Origin: Terfezia claveryi
Taxonomy: Eukaryota; Ascomycota; Pezizomycetes; Pezizales; Pezizaceae
Assembly: GCA_015179025.1 (NCBI GenBank)
Contig: WHUX01000032.1
Location: 361,181-425,180 of the forward strand
Direction: 5' to 3'
DNA length: 64,000 bases
The notes below the pieces were generated by a model. That model was not told the origin of the DNA. It searched no databases and saw only the letters and a list, made by a program, of their open reading frames with translations. Each line of letters opens with the position of its first letter. Within the stretch, counting starts at the first letter, position 1. Both the position numbers and the translations under genes were made by a program. Positions 10,920 to 24,211 of this stretch are shown here, piece by piece.

Positions 10920-12438
10920 TTGGATAAAATGAATTCGGCTATTGGCGGATCCAATTGATTAAGTTATCGAATTACCATTACAGACCCAATTCGTTAGTCT
11001 GGCAGGAGACTGGTGCCGGCCAAACTACCAGGATTTGGTTTATCAAGGAATTATTGATTGATTCGGAGGTACCCGACGCAAAGAGGTCGCGATCCTATAT
11101 TATTCGGTAGAGTTGGTAACCGATCAGTTTATCTCGCATGTCCCCAGGAAGCGTTGGCTAAGTTAAATCAGGCGTGGGGAATGCATGTTATAATGACGCA
11201 GGCAGGGTAGCTTTCGCCGACTGCGCTATGGAAAATGCCAACAGGGGTTGCAAGCAATCAACATCACCAGAGATACGGAATCGATGTTAGCAAGGCTACA
11301 GACAAGTTTGTAAGAGAGGAAGAATAGGATTACATCCCACAAGCGAAAATGCTCATAACTAGGAACCTCTCACAAAGCTGACCAAAATCTTGGGGTGCGA
11401 GAATAGAAAGTTATTGTCGGAACTCCATTACTAGGCAGTAAATGCAATCAGCAGTCATGGCAATTTCCAGATTTCGAGTTCGTCTTGATTATGGAACATA
11501 TGTACCAGTATGTTTCTTTCAAAGACCGTGGGCTATTCTTAAGTTTCATTCACGCCAGCTTACCCTCAAGTAACAAAGCCCACATCCCATATTTTGTCAG
11601 CAGAACATCGGCGTTTGGAATGCAAATTATGGCCCTGCCCCTGCTGGCCTTTCCCCTCAGCACAAGGAGCTATACGCCGCCCTCTGACTTTGTAAACGTG
11701 CGAACCTGAGAGGGTATTGCGGGTTGCGAAGCCAAGGTCGGCAACTTCATGCGTATCATGGGTTCCGCAGGCATGACAGATTCCTGAGAGATTGTGGATG
11801 GTGACATTCCCTAACTATTGCTTTACCTAATACTTAATTGTGAGAAAGAGATCCGGCATTATCCAAGTAAGGGTCCATACCAATCAGACACATTTCCCCT
11901 GTTTTCCGGTTTAACGAACCCAAACAAGACGAACATAGCCCAAATACGATACAGGTGACTTTGCACTAGCACCCAAGCAAATCCTGCGTGCTCATTCTTC
12001 AGGCTTCAGGTGAGATACAGTTAGCACATACTGAACACAAAGACCAAGATATAATTAGAATCCTAAATATCAATGCATTTTTCGTACGGAATCCTTGTTC
12101 ATGGATAAACAGCTTACTGACTTGGTATACGGTAGGACGGGGCAGCACGACCCGATTTCCTCCGCAGCACTCCGCAGCAGTGGGAGCTCTCTTGGATGTA
12201 CAGCATCCCAAGGCACCCTGTTTGGACTTTTTTAGCAAGAAGGCTTTGAACCGGTGAGAAAACTGTTCACAGGGCGAGCATACGTGCTATGTTGGCAATT
12301 CCCCGACGATCTCTATACAGCACGATCCGGGTGCTGCTCCTCCGTATCTGCGCCGCTTTTCCTGACTGAGGCACTCTAAAGTTGCCTAGAATTCTAGACA
12401 ACGAAACACAACCGGATTGGTGAAGTAACTCCATTACA
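10920..12438. other. Anonymous stretch
   Basis: Short frames on both strands (for example 11485-11709 plus, 11999-12238 minus) without domain features, splice logic or repeats. I see nothing supportable. Confidence 0.4.
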
Positions 12439-13062
12439 GTGTACTCCTGTTCACGCACTGTTTTCTACTGCTTGCGTTATTTTTATCAACTTGCTTCACA
12501 CGGGGTGGGAGGATACCTCAGAGAAATGTCACTTTTATTCGCTGAAAGGTCAGCACCGACCGAGTGGAACTCGGTTAGAATCCCAGCTGTCGATCTCCCA
12601 GTTGATATGTGTGGCCTAGTTGCCCCGTACGAAATAGGACAGTCCAAAAACGACAAATGCTACATAAGTAGTTGATTCTTTCGCTTTCCAGTGTTGACGC
12701 TCGGCATCTCAACGCAATATCGCCGGGCAGTTACCTTTCAGGTGGCATTTGGAGTGAGTATTGACTCACATTTGGTGGTGATATTGAACAAGGGTGGATG
12801 GACTATGCACTCACAGACGATGCAGCGAGTACAAAACTCGCCCATTCATTTCACTCCGGTAACGCCGTCGGTGCAATATGCACCCATAGACCGTCGATCT
12901 TCCACTCTGAAGGCTGCGCTGCTAGAAAAGCCACTTTCTCGTCAATCTTTCCATTATTGGAAGCGCAGATCCACGGCCGTTAAAGACATCGTCACAATTT
13001 CACATCTAACTCCATCCTCAGCTGAAGAGCTCAATACAATGTTGATCGGCGATGCATGCTGA
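12439..13062 (+). other. Possible two-exon hypothetical gene
   Basis: An open stretch 12439-12675 (ATG start) is followed after a TTTCGCTTTCCAG acceptor at about 12691 by another, 12691-13062. Peptides include LPVDMCGLVAPYEIGQSKND and FGVSIDSHLVVILNKGGWT. The gap between them is short for an intron and phase was not confirmed. I do not recognise a family. Confidence 0.2.
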
Positions 13063-13800
13063 TAAATGGATGGTCCGATTGAAGTGCATATACCCTTTAG
13101 AGATGTCATTTGCCGAGTCAATTTACTGCAGAATAAAAAGCAAGGAATAGTTTTCGGTGACATGACGCTGTCAATAGATCGGCAGAAATATTTCACTGCC
13201 TTTACAATTACAATCATCACGAGCACTCAAAGTAAACCAAACAGGCCGCCGATCCCACTGCCCCGTCGATCGCTCCTTTTCCTCTGCAGCAGTTCACTGG
13301 CGAAAGATTGCCTACCCCGCTACCCCGAAATCTGGCCAATTAGGTGGCTTTGGGGCTTTCAGACTCTTCCTCCTTCCCGAGCCGAGTCGCCCGGCTGTCA
13401 GCCCTATCAAGCTTGAGTAGGCATGCGGAAGATGATGCTTGATGCTTGTGGGAGATCATAGCCCTATGTCCGCCATACTCACTGAGTCGGCGTCCAACAA
13501 ACAATCACCAATACCGCTCCCACCACTCCCACACCAACGACGGCCAACATCACCTTCCCACTAGCCAACCATCCGCGGCACCACGAGAATCTTTTATCTC
13601 CAGATCCATCCAGCACCCCCGCGGCAAGAAGCCACCAAAACCGGTTATTTAACAGTTCGGCAGACCAACCACAGATCCCCAATATCCTCTCGAATCACAT
13701 CCGATCCCGCTACAGAGTGGGGTGGGGATTGTGGGTACACGTGCCCCGCGGCCGCGGCGCGGAAGCCTCCCTATAAAACAAGCATAGTAATGCACAAAGC
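13063..13800. other. Anonymous stretch
   Basis: GC-richer than its surroundings, with Pro/Ser/His-rich frames on both strands (13066-13416, 13446-13652) that look like compositional artefacts. No gene supported. Confidence 0.35.
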
Positions 13801-13915
13801 CTATTTGTGTGTGTGTGGGGGGGGGGGGAGGGGAACGGGTGAAATGTGCGTGTGCGCGTGTGTGTGGTGTGGGGGGGGGGACGGGTGAAATGTGTGTGTG
13901 CGTGTCCGTTGTCAG
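13801..13915. repeat. GT/G microsatellite
   Basis: Runs of (GT)n alternate with poly-G and two copies of ACGGGTGAAATGTG. The complementary strand reads as His/Thr/Pro-rich frames, which are artefacts of the repeat. Confidence 0.85.
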
Positions 13916-16900
13916 TGTGCATGTGCCGGAACTGCAAGGTTGAACGTTGATTGATAATACTCTGTTCCAAAGCTTTGCGTATGAGTATTCTATTGTCTCT
14001 ACAAATTCGAAAAAATTACTATATAGAACGGCATCATATATATTTGCTATTACATAGACCCTACCTATTGGACACAGGCCAACTGGACATACATGCCAGT
14101 GTCCAATAATGTCCAACTGCTGCCCGTCCCCTCGACTAATTGGTGTGGGGTGGTCTCTCTTCCTCCGGCTGGTCCCGGGGACTCATGAGTCGTTGGCCAA
14201 TTCCGACGGCGACGACTCAGAGGTGCAGACGCAGGAGGGGAAGAGTAAACATAGCAACAGCAACGCACACTTCGACACAGGGCGATGCACACACATCATC
14301 CGGAGATTCACAGTAAAAACAACTAGATTGAATTTCATTTGCTATAGCTTATGATAATAATAGGTACTGAATAATTCGGAAAGATATTGCGCGCCACAGC
14401 GGCTCCCAAAAAAAAAGCAACAGTTTAGATCGTGAATGATAACTAGGAATCTCACAAATAAATCAAACACGCAAGGGATAGAAATGAATACCAGATCGCG
14501 CAGCGCGTTGCAGCTCCCATGGCCAAATTTCAAATCTGCAGCAGGACCTGCAATGCAGCCCTAAAATCCGCCCACCCCACCAAGGCGCGCGTACCACCAA
14601 ATGAAAAAAAAAATTATGAGAACGTTTGGAAACCCGTCAACATGACAGAAGCTGTCCCTCAGACAAGTTCCGCAAGTAATGCTGTCCCGAGTTTTCCTTT
14701 TCCATGTTTTTCTTCACCCACCACAGACTCCGGAAAAAAAAAATGACAAAAGAAAAAGGTAAATAGAATAGAGTAAAACAGCATAGAGTTAATCTTAACC
14801 GGGTTCGCCTCATCAGTTGCTCAAGACGAAACAGGAAAATATCAAAAATAGAAACTGGGGAAACATGGTGGAATTGGAATGTCTTAGGCCCCACATGGGG
14901 TAAAGCAATGCAACCCCCACGTTCCCGCAAAAAAACTAACGTCCGAACCGTTTTCGCATACCCTGGCTTGAGTCATAGTGACTCCCAAATCACGACTCTA
15001 GTCATCATTTACTTTCCCCGGGTATTGCGTCGCACCATTAAGAAGAAAGAATGAAAAGCAGAAAAATAGAAACAAACGGAAAGGTGAAAAAGAAGACACA
15101 GGACCAAGCCTGCTCAGTAAACCGTAGCGCGCCATGTTCGAACGCTTGACCAGTCATGCTTGCATAACTGACTCCGAACCCCGGCCAACAACTGAAACCG
15201 CTGTAGAAAACCTCCGCAGCGATACTTGACTGGAAGTGGCCGCGTAATTCCTCATCGCAAGCCTGCGTGACCTCCTCTGTATTATGTGTTTTTGGTTTTT
15301 CCGAATTGTTTTTCGGGCGAAACGAGGAAAAAGAAAATGCGCAGTGTTGCCATGTGATGTTGAAAGGGCACTTGGTCATGCATCAGGCTGTTGCTTCATA
15401 ACTCACCACCACTCCCATCCCCAATCACCATACACAGGTGATGTTGAACGTTGAAAATTCGCAATGAGGGGGAAATCGCCGAAGTCGTTCAATCCGCAAA
15501 GGTCTTTTCGGTGACCATGGGAGCCATCTGGAGGACTCCGTCGCGCGTCCGGGGGGGTAGGGGCTGAAATTCCGTAATAACACAAGAAAGTTCTGTGCTG
15601 GTGGAGTGGGAACGAATCGAGATTCTCGGGGATCATGCGGAAGAAAGGTCCATATCGATACCTTTTCCGGTCGATGTGGGGAAAATCGGTGACTCGGCTG
15701 AAAGAGAGAATATTTGCAACTCCACTATCTGTCGTTCATCACTTGTAATTCTAGAACCTAGTCAGTCTCTCGTTTCTATCGCCACTCGGGTTCAATGTTG
15801 CCTACATAGAGGGGCCACATGCCCTCAGGAACATCCGGAAGATCAGGAGTTGGTAGCCTTGGAGGTGTTGGCCTCGATGGAGGTGAAGACGCAGGCATTT
15901 TATTCGAGTTGGGGGTAAACAACAGGGCGAGAATGACTTGTTGCATGTGTTGAGTGCGCTAGGATAGCAGCAGTAAGAACTTTTGCGTATTCTCAGTTGG
16001 CAGAATGAGTAGATATGAGAAACAGTGGTGGGGCTTGCTGTTCTGGTGTATCGTGGTCTCGAGAAAGCTGACGGTAACTATGGTTTGAATTCGGATTGTT
16101 TGCGGCCGACAACTGTGATTTATATGAGTCGGGACTGTGAGGGCGGAGTACGTGTAAAGGTCCAAGGGCTGATTGAGGAGCCAACAGAGGAGGGCTAGAA
16201 GGGTTAAGTCTGAGCCGGAACCCAGACTATGACTCTTCACCGCCCACAACCGTTACAGTTGGATTCCGAGTAATAGGCTGCTGCGACCAAGGGTTTGGTA
16301 TTTACATCTCCCCATGCATACACTTGCACAACACCCTCCCTGCCCTGATGATCGGCAAAGCCCCTGCGGGCGTTTTCCCCGTGGCCACAGCTGTAGCAAG
16401 TGATTCGGATATCCTAAGCCTAGCTTACACATACATGTTCCCCAGGTCTGGGTGACAAGGGATGCATTGTAAGGCAGGAAGAACAATTCCCTCTTGTTCG
16501 GCAGCCACAGTAGTTGGCGCAGGCTGCAACTATCTGAAGAAGCATATTCTTCAGTATCCAAAATTTACATTTGGGACTAGCTGCTCCTCTTAACCCCGAC
16601 GTTTCAGAATTGATCTAAACTCCCCCCCCCATTCAAGGCAACGGCTGCGCCGAATATTGCGGCCGTGGAGTGATTGTTAACTGAGGCTTCGCATGCATGT
16701 CATGATCCCTGCCGCGCCTGTCCTGTGAGATGAGACAAACAGCTCCAGTTCTGGGGTAACGTAAATACATACCATACCATTAAACTCCCTCAAAATGCGG
16801 CCAGATGATTCCAGACACTTCTCCCACCCAGAGACTGACAGAGTATTCATGTTTTAATCGCACCTATCAAATCAGTCGTTCCTAATCCCCGATATGTTGT

Positions 16901-17334
16901 TACTCATACCTTGACAGGGTACCGGTAGGCTTGGGGACAGGGACCACTCTTGGCGGCAATTAATATGAGAAAGAGCAGACGTAAACGCTCGACTCATACC
17001 ATCGTCGAACCTAACCAGTCAGAAAGGTGCCCACGAATCGTAAGATCCGAGATGGGGAATGGGATGTACTGTATAGTTGGCGGGCCTTGCTTTTGTCGGG
17101 ATAAATAATAGGTCCTGCACCTCTCCACGGCCAGGATGTTCGCCGCACGGTGGGGAGAATTTAATCCTTGCCTCCCGTAATTAACGCCGTCGGTGAGCGA
17201 CAGCGCAGGGCAGGGATTCACGTTCCCCGAACCACCCAAAACAAAGCCAATGCTTGTAAACAAATCCAGTGATGCGTAAATAGGGTAAATAATGACGCGA
17301 GCTCACGTTCTGACGTGCCCACCCAGCCACCCAG
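13916..17334. other. Gene-poor stretch with weak ORFs
   Basis: No convincing gene in 3.4 kb. The best frames are 15038-15379 minus (113 aa, ATG start, ends in a hydrophobic tail FFFTFPFVSIFLLFILSS), 15595-15918 plus and 16253-16561 minus (Cys-rich). None shows a family motif. Short A-runs lie near 14408, 14605 and 14736. The small frames may include species-specific proteins, but the sequence alone does not show it. Confidence 0.35.
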
Positions 17335-17583
17335 TCACCCAGTGATTTTTTTCTGAATACCAGACTTATCATTATTAGAACGGAGTACCCCCTCACCCTT
17401 AGGTAGGTACTGCTTCATTGCCAATTGCCACGAGCTCAGTACCTCGCGTTCAAGAATTTTTACCCGAGGACTCAATCCACCACACTCCGACGAGATTGTT
17501 GGAATTGAACGAGTCATATAATTGCGGTAATAAGTCTTCGTCAGTGAATCGAGGCAGCTCGTCAAACGCAATGGAGCAACCAT
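17335..17583 (-). CDS. Small basic hypothetical protein, 82 aa
   Basis: ATG at 17583 within CCATGG, 82 codons, TGA stop. The N-terminus MVAPLRLTSCLDSLTKTYY is basic and hydroxylated without acidic residues at first, like a mitochondrial presequence. It is followed by LSPRVKILEREVLSSWQL, an amphipathic helix, and a polar tail. It reads like a real small protein, but I recognise no family and there is no conserved neighbour. Confidence 0.35.
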   Translation of the reverse strand: MVAPLRLTSCLDSLTKTYYRNYMTRSIPTISSECGGLSPRVKILEREVLSSWQLAMKQYLPKGEGVLRSNNDKSGIQKKITG

Positions 17584-19881
17584 GGTAAACAATTACTTCT
17601 GTCCGGATCTGGATCACAAATTAGCTCGTCTCCACAGCAACAGTCTCTGAAGGAAATTTGTCGTAGTCACACCTTCCTGCTCAGCTGCTCCGCTGCATTG
17701 CTAGATCGAAGGTTGATGTAAAACTACAGGGAGAATGAGTTCATATGCAGCGGAAGAGATTGATTGTATCTCAGTTATCTTATCTATACAGACGGTACTT
17801 TTGTGTGGTTTAAAACAGGAGCGCAGACAATACCAGAGAGCAGCGACAGCAGACAATCATGACGGCAGACAACGATAGCGGACAACAACGATACCAGACA
17901 CAGAGCTGACAATAGTGACAACAGACAAAGAATAGCTGCGAACAAAGAAGGCGTGCAGAACAAGGTAAAGTATGCAGAACAAAGGCTTAAATTGATCTTC
18001 CGATCGACAAGCATATTCCGATCAACAAGCATATTCTTTCAACAAAGGTACCATCTAGTTGCACACGGCTCTGCAAATGCAAATGCCCCTGCGAATGCGG
18101 ATTTCTGACTTTCCTCTTTAGGCAGCAATGACGTCAGCGGTATCCGTATAAGTTGTAGGAGTGGTACTAGGGAGGAACGAACCCCCGAACGATTTCCACC
18201 TGACAGCATAATCACTGAATACAGAGCTTAATTAGGTACTGTTAGGGTTCTGGAGAACAACTATGACGCTCTTTCGATTGTGTCTTTCTGGGAGGTCTGT
18301 TTAATCTATTGGTGCTCAGGCAGCAAAGGCCCTTGGTAACACAAGTGATGTCAGCATACGTAACCACACATTTACCGGGCTGAAATCTAATTGGCTTTAA
18401 ACTGCCTACCCAGGTGAGCTATTGCCCACCGTCACAATGTTTCTTCGACCCGTGAGCTGAGAAAGTTATTTTAGAGCCTTATCAAATTGAAATGACACAA
18501 TGAGGAAGTTCCCCGCTGCAATCCGGGACCCTGCATTTGTGTGCACACATCTGTCATTTTGCTTTCAATAATTCATTCGTGGGGTAGTTCCACATTCAAC
18601 CCCCACGAACAGGCGGCCCGCCCACCTTTCACCATCCCTTTATCAATTATATCGATCGTACGACTTTGGAAAAACGGGAATAGGCCAAACACACCTGAGC
18701 AGGCATGTCCCGCAAACCGAAAACGTTTCAAAATCGCTTTGTATTCTCCAGGCAGTTGCTGCCCAGGTGACTGCGAGAAGTTGACTCGATCAGTATCGTC
18801 AATCCTCACTTCACTCCAGTGATGTCGAGCCGGAAAAACTAGCAACCAAGAGCCCTTGTCTAAAATTTGATGCTTGCTCTTTGTAACAGCGGCCGTACTA
18901 CTTGAATCTAGCTTGACAGTCCGCGTTCGGATTTTGACCTACTGCCCTGTGGAGGCTTCAACCCTTGTCGAGGACTCTTGCGTTCCCGAATAACGCACTG
19001 ATTGCAGGGTATATTTTTGACCCTGCGACCGCCAAAAAAGGGTATAACCCAATCACGCCGCAACCAGGCTCCTCCTAAGACCGAAGATAGTCCAGAAGAG
19101 CTGCTATTGAAGCTGACCCTTTCAGGGCATCTTCCCTCCACCTATTGACGTCGAAGCTGCAGACCTGAAATCCTCAAAATCTCCCTTCCCCTTGCCCGAC
19201 CATGCATCATCAGCTACCCCAACCAGCTGACGGAGTATCGTAAGATTCTTCTGTGCATTGGCACAGCATTGTTACCCGCTCAACACCATAGGCAGCCTAA
19301 AACACTCTGACGATAATCATAAAGCCTAAAAATACGTATCCCTATTAGCCAATATGCAGATTCAAGAATTCCAGAAGGAGTCTTTATCATTACCACCACT
19401 TTCTCTGCGATATATATGATATATATGACATACCCCAGTTCCATTTTGGTTTGCTCGCCCTGTTTTTGACTGCTATTCTCCGGGGCGAAAGCTATGAAGG
19501 TATCCTATAGGGATGATGACCATGGTTGTTTGGGGTGCGGTTTTCTATGCTGGCCTGGGTTCTTTTACTTAATACCCAGGTCGGCGACCCAGACTACGCT
19601 TAAAATAGACTAGCCAGCTTCCTGTTTTAGTAATATCCCCACATTTGCCAAGCTTACCATATATGACGAGTCATTTATTGCCAAGCTTGTCATAGTCATG
19701 TCGTGGGTTCACGCCGGGCAATAATTTAATTTTCGCAACGTTAACACAACAACAATCCCCAGCTGCGGCAAAAGTATTATACATGGTGATACACTAGGTA
19801 CTCTCTCGCTAGCGCTGATCTTTTCTAAGCCACAAAATCGATAACTCCCGTCTTCTGTCCCTTCATAGGTGCAGCGACCCC
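17584..19881. other. Anonymous stretch with short imperfect repeat
   Basis: 17815-17950 has an imperfect repeat built on GCAGACAA / CGATA(C/G)CAGA units. The frames 18541-18822 plus and 18573-18845 minus overlap and neither is convincing. A TATATATGATATATATGA tract lies near 19413. No gene supported. Confidence 0.4.
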
Positions 19882-22189
19882 CTAAGGTAATCGATCCTTA
19901 TCCCTCCTTTTCTTCCTACTGCCACTAACAGCTGTCGAACTTCCTGAACTTCCGGAACTGGCCGGGGAACTGTCCTCATGCTGATCCATTAATTCGACAA
20001 TACCCTCATTCAAGCCTGGAAAGCTCCACCTAGTCCCTGTATTCTCTTGCGGAGCAAAAATGGTTTTGGCAATGCCACCAATAAAAGTCTCATACGCCTT
20101 CTCCAACTCTGGATCACTGCTAAATGTTAAGCTTTCTTCATTTGACAGGGGCCATTCCAGTGATCCATGATCACCAATTAGTGGCAACGGGGTAACTATA
20201 TTCCACTCCTCGTCTCCAGTTTGGTCTTTCGAATGGATTTCCGACCCAGAACCTGCTTTTCCATCGTAATCATCAGAAGTCGAGTCGCCGGATGAAGAAA
20301 GGCTGACAGACGGAGACTCCCACCCATTCCCGGGTTGGTTTTCAGCTTCCGTTTCCACCTTATAATCATATTCCCCCAGATCTCCGATCAACAGCGTCGA
20401 CTCAATTACTTGATCTTGCACCTCATCATAAGTTTCGCCCTGCGCACCGTCGACACTTACGTAGCGTCCTGTCTCCATGATCACTCTCTCTATCTCACCC
20501 ACACCCGTCTTGGAGGAGCTATCAAGCCTGTACATTTGGGCTTTCCCCGTGCAGTCAAATGCCCAGACCGTCATGCTCGGACCTGAATTCACTGCCACAT
20601 CAACCAATCCGGGGACATATGCCACATGACACCCCATAATTTCGATCTGCTTCTCCGGTGTCAGGTGACTAAGAAACTTTCCGGTGTACTTGAGCTTTGC
20701 ACCACTAGTGCCTTGACTGTATAGTTCTGTTGGTATGGTATAGAATACTAACCAATCTTGATAACCCACAGCAATCCGGACTCCATACCGAAGGTCTTGT
20801 CCAGCGGCGTACACTCTGGGACGAGGAGGAAATGTCATATGAGCTGTGTATTCCCCTTTTTGGCCTATACTGGTTGTACTCGCGTCGTCAAGCAAATCTC
20901 CTTCAATTCTCACCCAACTTGATTCCTGAGAATTTCGTGGAAAACTTGGGAGACGCCCATGGTTGGCGTATGACGAGGCAACATAGACCCCAGCTCGGGG
21001 CGATGGGGGTGTTGGAGGATTTCGAGGTGGAATAAGCTTTATCCTGCGGAGTAATTTTGTTGGTCCACCCACCTGTCGCACCAATAAGTAACAGCATAAA
21101 CAAGAAATGAGCCTTTGCCTTGACTTACAGGCGCATCCCCCCCCACGTAAACATAACCATCCTCAGGGTCCGTAAATATCACATTCACGCCATTCACTGG
21201 AACAGCCATATAATGGTCACTTTGAGCTGCACCAAACAGTCCCGGTTCCCATGCCCCCCAGTACACAAATGTTCCAGCTTGCAAGCCAAATCTCCTTCCA
21301 AGGGGAGATGCCTCCTCCGGGTGCACCGCACTGGATATCAGCCTCAATTTCTTCATCGAATCAACTCCCCTTCTCGGGGGAAGGAAGTATAAGAAGTCCG
21401 AAGGCGCAGAGAGAGGAAACCATCGGCTCAGGTCTTGTCCAGTAAGTGCATCAACCCAATGTAGCTCTATACCCCCTTGGCAGCCAAACGCTACGCACGC
21501 CCTCTGAGGGGATATAGCAACCGAGCGTGGCGGATCGTCATCAGAGCAAATATTCTTGTAAGTATTTCTTCTCCTTGGTGATACCACAGCACGATTCCGG
21601 GAACCAATATCCGCAACAATTCCCATTCGACCATCAACCAAAATGGCCACCGCATATCTCCCCCTAGAAGTATCCATAGACACAGCTAACACCCTGTAGG
21701 GGCTTATCACGCTGGCAACGTAGTTCATTCTAGTATCGTGAAGCTTGTAGATGTAGACGATGCAACTCTCTGATAACAAGACGTAGGAACCGCAGACCGA
21801 GACGGTGAAGTGCACAGTCGGAGTACAGCTAGTCGACGATATCTCTGAGAACTCAAATGTCGAGGTATGTATTAAGCCACATGTACCATCTTGAGTAGCT
21901 CCGAGTAGACACTCCCGAGAGAATCTCATCGAAAGGTAGGGTGCAGATGTCGAAGTGATGATGCTTGGATCAGAAAAACCCAGAGTAATTAAATGGTTCC
22001 GGAGGAGCCTTTGATTGAATGACGACTGATACCTGATCACCATCAGCTTTGAGAATTTTCCAGGTCGGGAGAAGAAGTAAAACCCACCACCCCTTGCAGG
22101 TCCTTCTGGCAATAGAGAAGCTCAACGGATCCATAAAGGAGAAAATGTGTTGTAGAAGCTCTACAGGGAGTCGATATATTGACGGTAAG
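19882..22189 (-). CDS. F-box protein with WD/propeller-like repeats
   Basis: Three coding segments join in phase: 22189-22088 (F-box), 22032-21129 and 21072-19882 (TAG stop). The 55-bp intron runs GTGGGT..CAG and the 56-bp one GTAAGT..CAG. The first segment gives LPVELLQHIFSFMDPLSF then ARRTCKGW, a clear F-box that would bind Skp1 in an SCF ubiquitin ligase. The middle has hydrophobic strand repeats and the family-typical RSVAISPQRACVAFGCQGG, ELHWVDALTGQDLSRWF and PSDFLYFLPPRRG. It continues across the splice (GGDAP|VGGPTKLLRR) to YGVRIAVGYQDWLVFYTIP, and ends in an acidic Ser-rich tail with a basic RKKRRDKDR end. This matches a conserved Pezizomycotina F-box/WD-like family as I remember it. 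The 5' end is unresolved: no ATG lies in frame before the F-box, so an upstream exon (22222-22728) is likely. Confidence 0.75.
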
Positions 22190-22221
22190 CTTAGAGGACG
22201 TAGTCTTACAGTGTGAGTATA

Positions 22222-22728
22222 CTATTCTCGACACGCCAGTCGAAACGCGAGGAGTGACTTCTTGTCTAGATGCTTGACAATGCCTTCATACGCATGTTCT
22301 GGTAAGCTTGCCCATAGGTGTTGATATGCTATTTGGTGTGGTTCCAAAATCTCCGCATGCTTTCCTTTGCACCTCGGTACTCCACAGGGACATCCAAGTT
22401 CTCTGAGCCACCTGACATTATGCTTCTGGGGATGAGCCACCGCCAGGTCGAAACCTGGGCCTGATTTGTGTTCAATATCACTGAGATAATGTCTCTGCAC
22501 ACTATCGGTATGATCCAGTAGAAAACCTCGATCTTCATCTGGGAGGCCTGGTGGCATATCCTCTGCGGTTTGTTCCGGTGCCATATTTGGCTGCATCTGG
22601 GGTGTACAAGATGAACGTATATAAGCCGTGGAAGCAGAGGTGCCAACAGGTCCTGTATGCGGTGCGGTATGACAGCAGCTGTAGTGAACTCTTCTAGAGA
22701 GCAAGACATGATTGGGGAGCTTGACCAT
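22222..22728 (-). CDS. F-box-like N-terminal ORF, first exon or truncated paralogue
   Basis: ATG-started frame of 168 codons. It has a His/Cys patch (GCPCGVPRCKGKHAEI) and ends in LPEHAYEGIVKHLDKKSLLAFRLACRE before TAG. That end resembles an F-box by itself. The frame is the same as that of the real F-box 35 bp downstream, with only the TAG between them. Two readings are possible. (a) It is exon 1 of the downstream gene: donor HA|GTATGA near 22294 to acceptor CTCTAAG at 22190 keeps phase and removes the F-box-like tail and the stop. (b) It is a truncated F-box paralogue in tandem. Composition favours coding in either case. Confidence 0.5.
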   Translation of the reverse strand: MVKLPNHVLLSRRVHYSCCHTAPHTGPVGTSASTAYIRSSCTPQMQPNMAPEQTAEDMPPGLPDEDRGFLLDHTDSVQRHYLSDIEHKSGPGFDLAVAHPQKHNVRWLRELGCPCGVPRCKGKHAEILEPHQIAYQHLWASLPEHAYEGIVKHLDKKSLLAFRLACRE

Positions 22729-23930
22729 TTCGCTATGGTATTTTTGTTCGGTCTGTCAGTCTCAAATATGGAGCCGTCCGAACATTGACTGTGGGCTCTT
22801 GAGATACTCCTACCGGGCTGTTTGGAGGCAGGAGAATGTCTTGCCTAGTAGCATGGAGTGTAGGCCTTGGGTGCCAGTGCCACAGAGAGGTGTTGGGGGG
22901 GGGGGGGAGAGCGGGGAGCAGCAGATGTGATCTCAGCCTTGGGTCGTGCAATAACCGGCGGTTGAAGTTACTTGCCTGGTTGAATATTGCATTCCTACTT
23001 GCTTTAGTGGCCGTATTCTTGACCAGACTAGGCTTGAATGGGAGTGCGAGGTGGGACGGCCCGATTAGGCATATTGGCCACACACCTTGGCGTTTGTGCG
23101 CAGTCCAGCTGGAGTCTCGATCAGACCCTCATAGAGGGTTTGTATCATTGTATGTGAATATCCGCCAGACCAGTGAATACCAAGGATCCCCTTCCCCACG
23201 TCTATGGCCACGAAACCAAAGCTTTTTACCCCTATAGCTGGTATTACATTTAATGGCTGTAAAGTTGTAAGTTACTAGATGTCCCAGCCTCAAACACTGA
23301 TAGTTTGCAAGCGTGAATAGCTCTGCCTTTACTACATCGATGTGAAAGGCTGGTTCAAGGGAAGTGGCGACCTCAACCTACCCTGGGCCAAATCACATCG
23401 CTGCGCATAATCAGGTACGCAGTTTCCCCCTAGTGGAGGCGGGATCCCATCCCATATGTATGTGTAAATCCGAAGGTTTTACGAACTACTGGGGGAAATC
23501 TTTTTTTGAAAGAAGCATGCTGAACGAGCTATTTACACAGCGTGCATTAGACAACAAACTCATGCAAATTGAGCATCATAGTGGTGATGGTTGGGGCGCC
23601 CGAGAAGCCCCCTCGGAAATTGCAGCCACACAAGTTTTTTAACTTTATTACCGGGGGAGACTGCCAATAGCGATGACTGGGTTGTTCAGTCTTTACAGAT
23701 ACTTTTTTCTCTACCCCGCGACACTGTTTGTTGAATATGGAGGCCTCAACATTTCCAACTAACTACCTTTTTGCCGAGGTGTGTTATCCCCAGCGCCAGT
23801 GCCCGGCCGGAAATTCTCTCGCTGTTATCAACTGTAGTAACAGAATTGCGGACTGCTACCTGTATATTGTAACAGTAAGTTGAATTTGAAGAGCTCATGA
23901 ATAATGGGGAAGCTAGTACCACCTGGAGTT
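22729..23930. other. Anonymous stretch
   Basis: Poly-G at about 22896-22907. A motif relic GACCAGACTAGG at about 23022 has short flanking CTTGA copies. Frames 22836-23237 and 23364-23642 have no features. No gene supported. Confidence 0.4.
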
Positions 23931-24197
23931 TTTCTTAATTTTATTTATTTATTTATAAATGCTCATTACTCCTATTTGGTCCCTGTAAGGAGACCTTGAG
24001 GAGCCACCCAGAAATCCGGGTGGATTCAGGGACAAGGCAAGTTAATCTGCCAGGTCCGACACTAAACACCACAATATGACACATAACATGTAACGAATCT
24101 CAAGCACACCTAAGGGCAACAAATAAGAGGTCGAATTATAACAAATAGGAACTCAAATGACACGGAGCCCCTGTGCTGTCATTAACCGGCTAGATGC
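23931..24197 (-). mobile_element. LINE 3' tail, 267 bp, with 14-bp target duplication
   Basis: TACCACCTGGAGTT at 23917-23930 is repeated at 24198-24211. The insert begins with a T-rich tail, then TTACTCCTATTTGGTCCCTG, the GCCACCCAGAAATCCGG hairpin and AAGTTAATCTGCCAGGTCCG, and ends in the more internal 3'-UTR part (GCTGTCATTAACCGGCTAG). This is a 5'-truncated copy without coding sequence. Confidence 0.85.
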
Positions 24198-24211
24198 TAC
24201 CACCTGGAGTT

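Noticed and set aside
13649..14116. 155-codon frame rich in His, Thr and Pro
   Set aside because: Translation of the GT/G microsatellite; no protein-like composition outside it.
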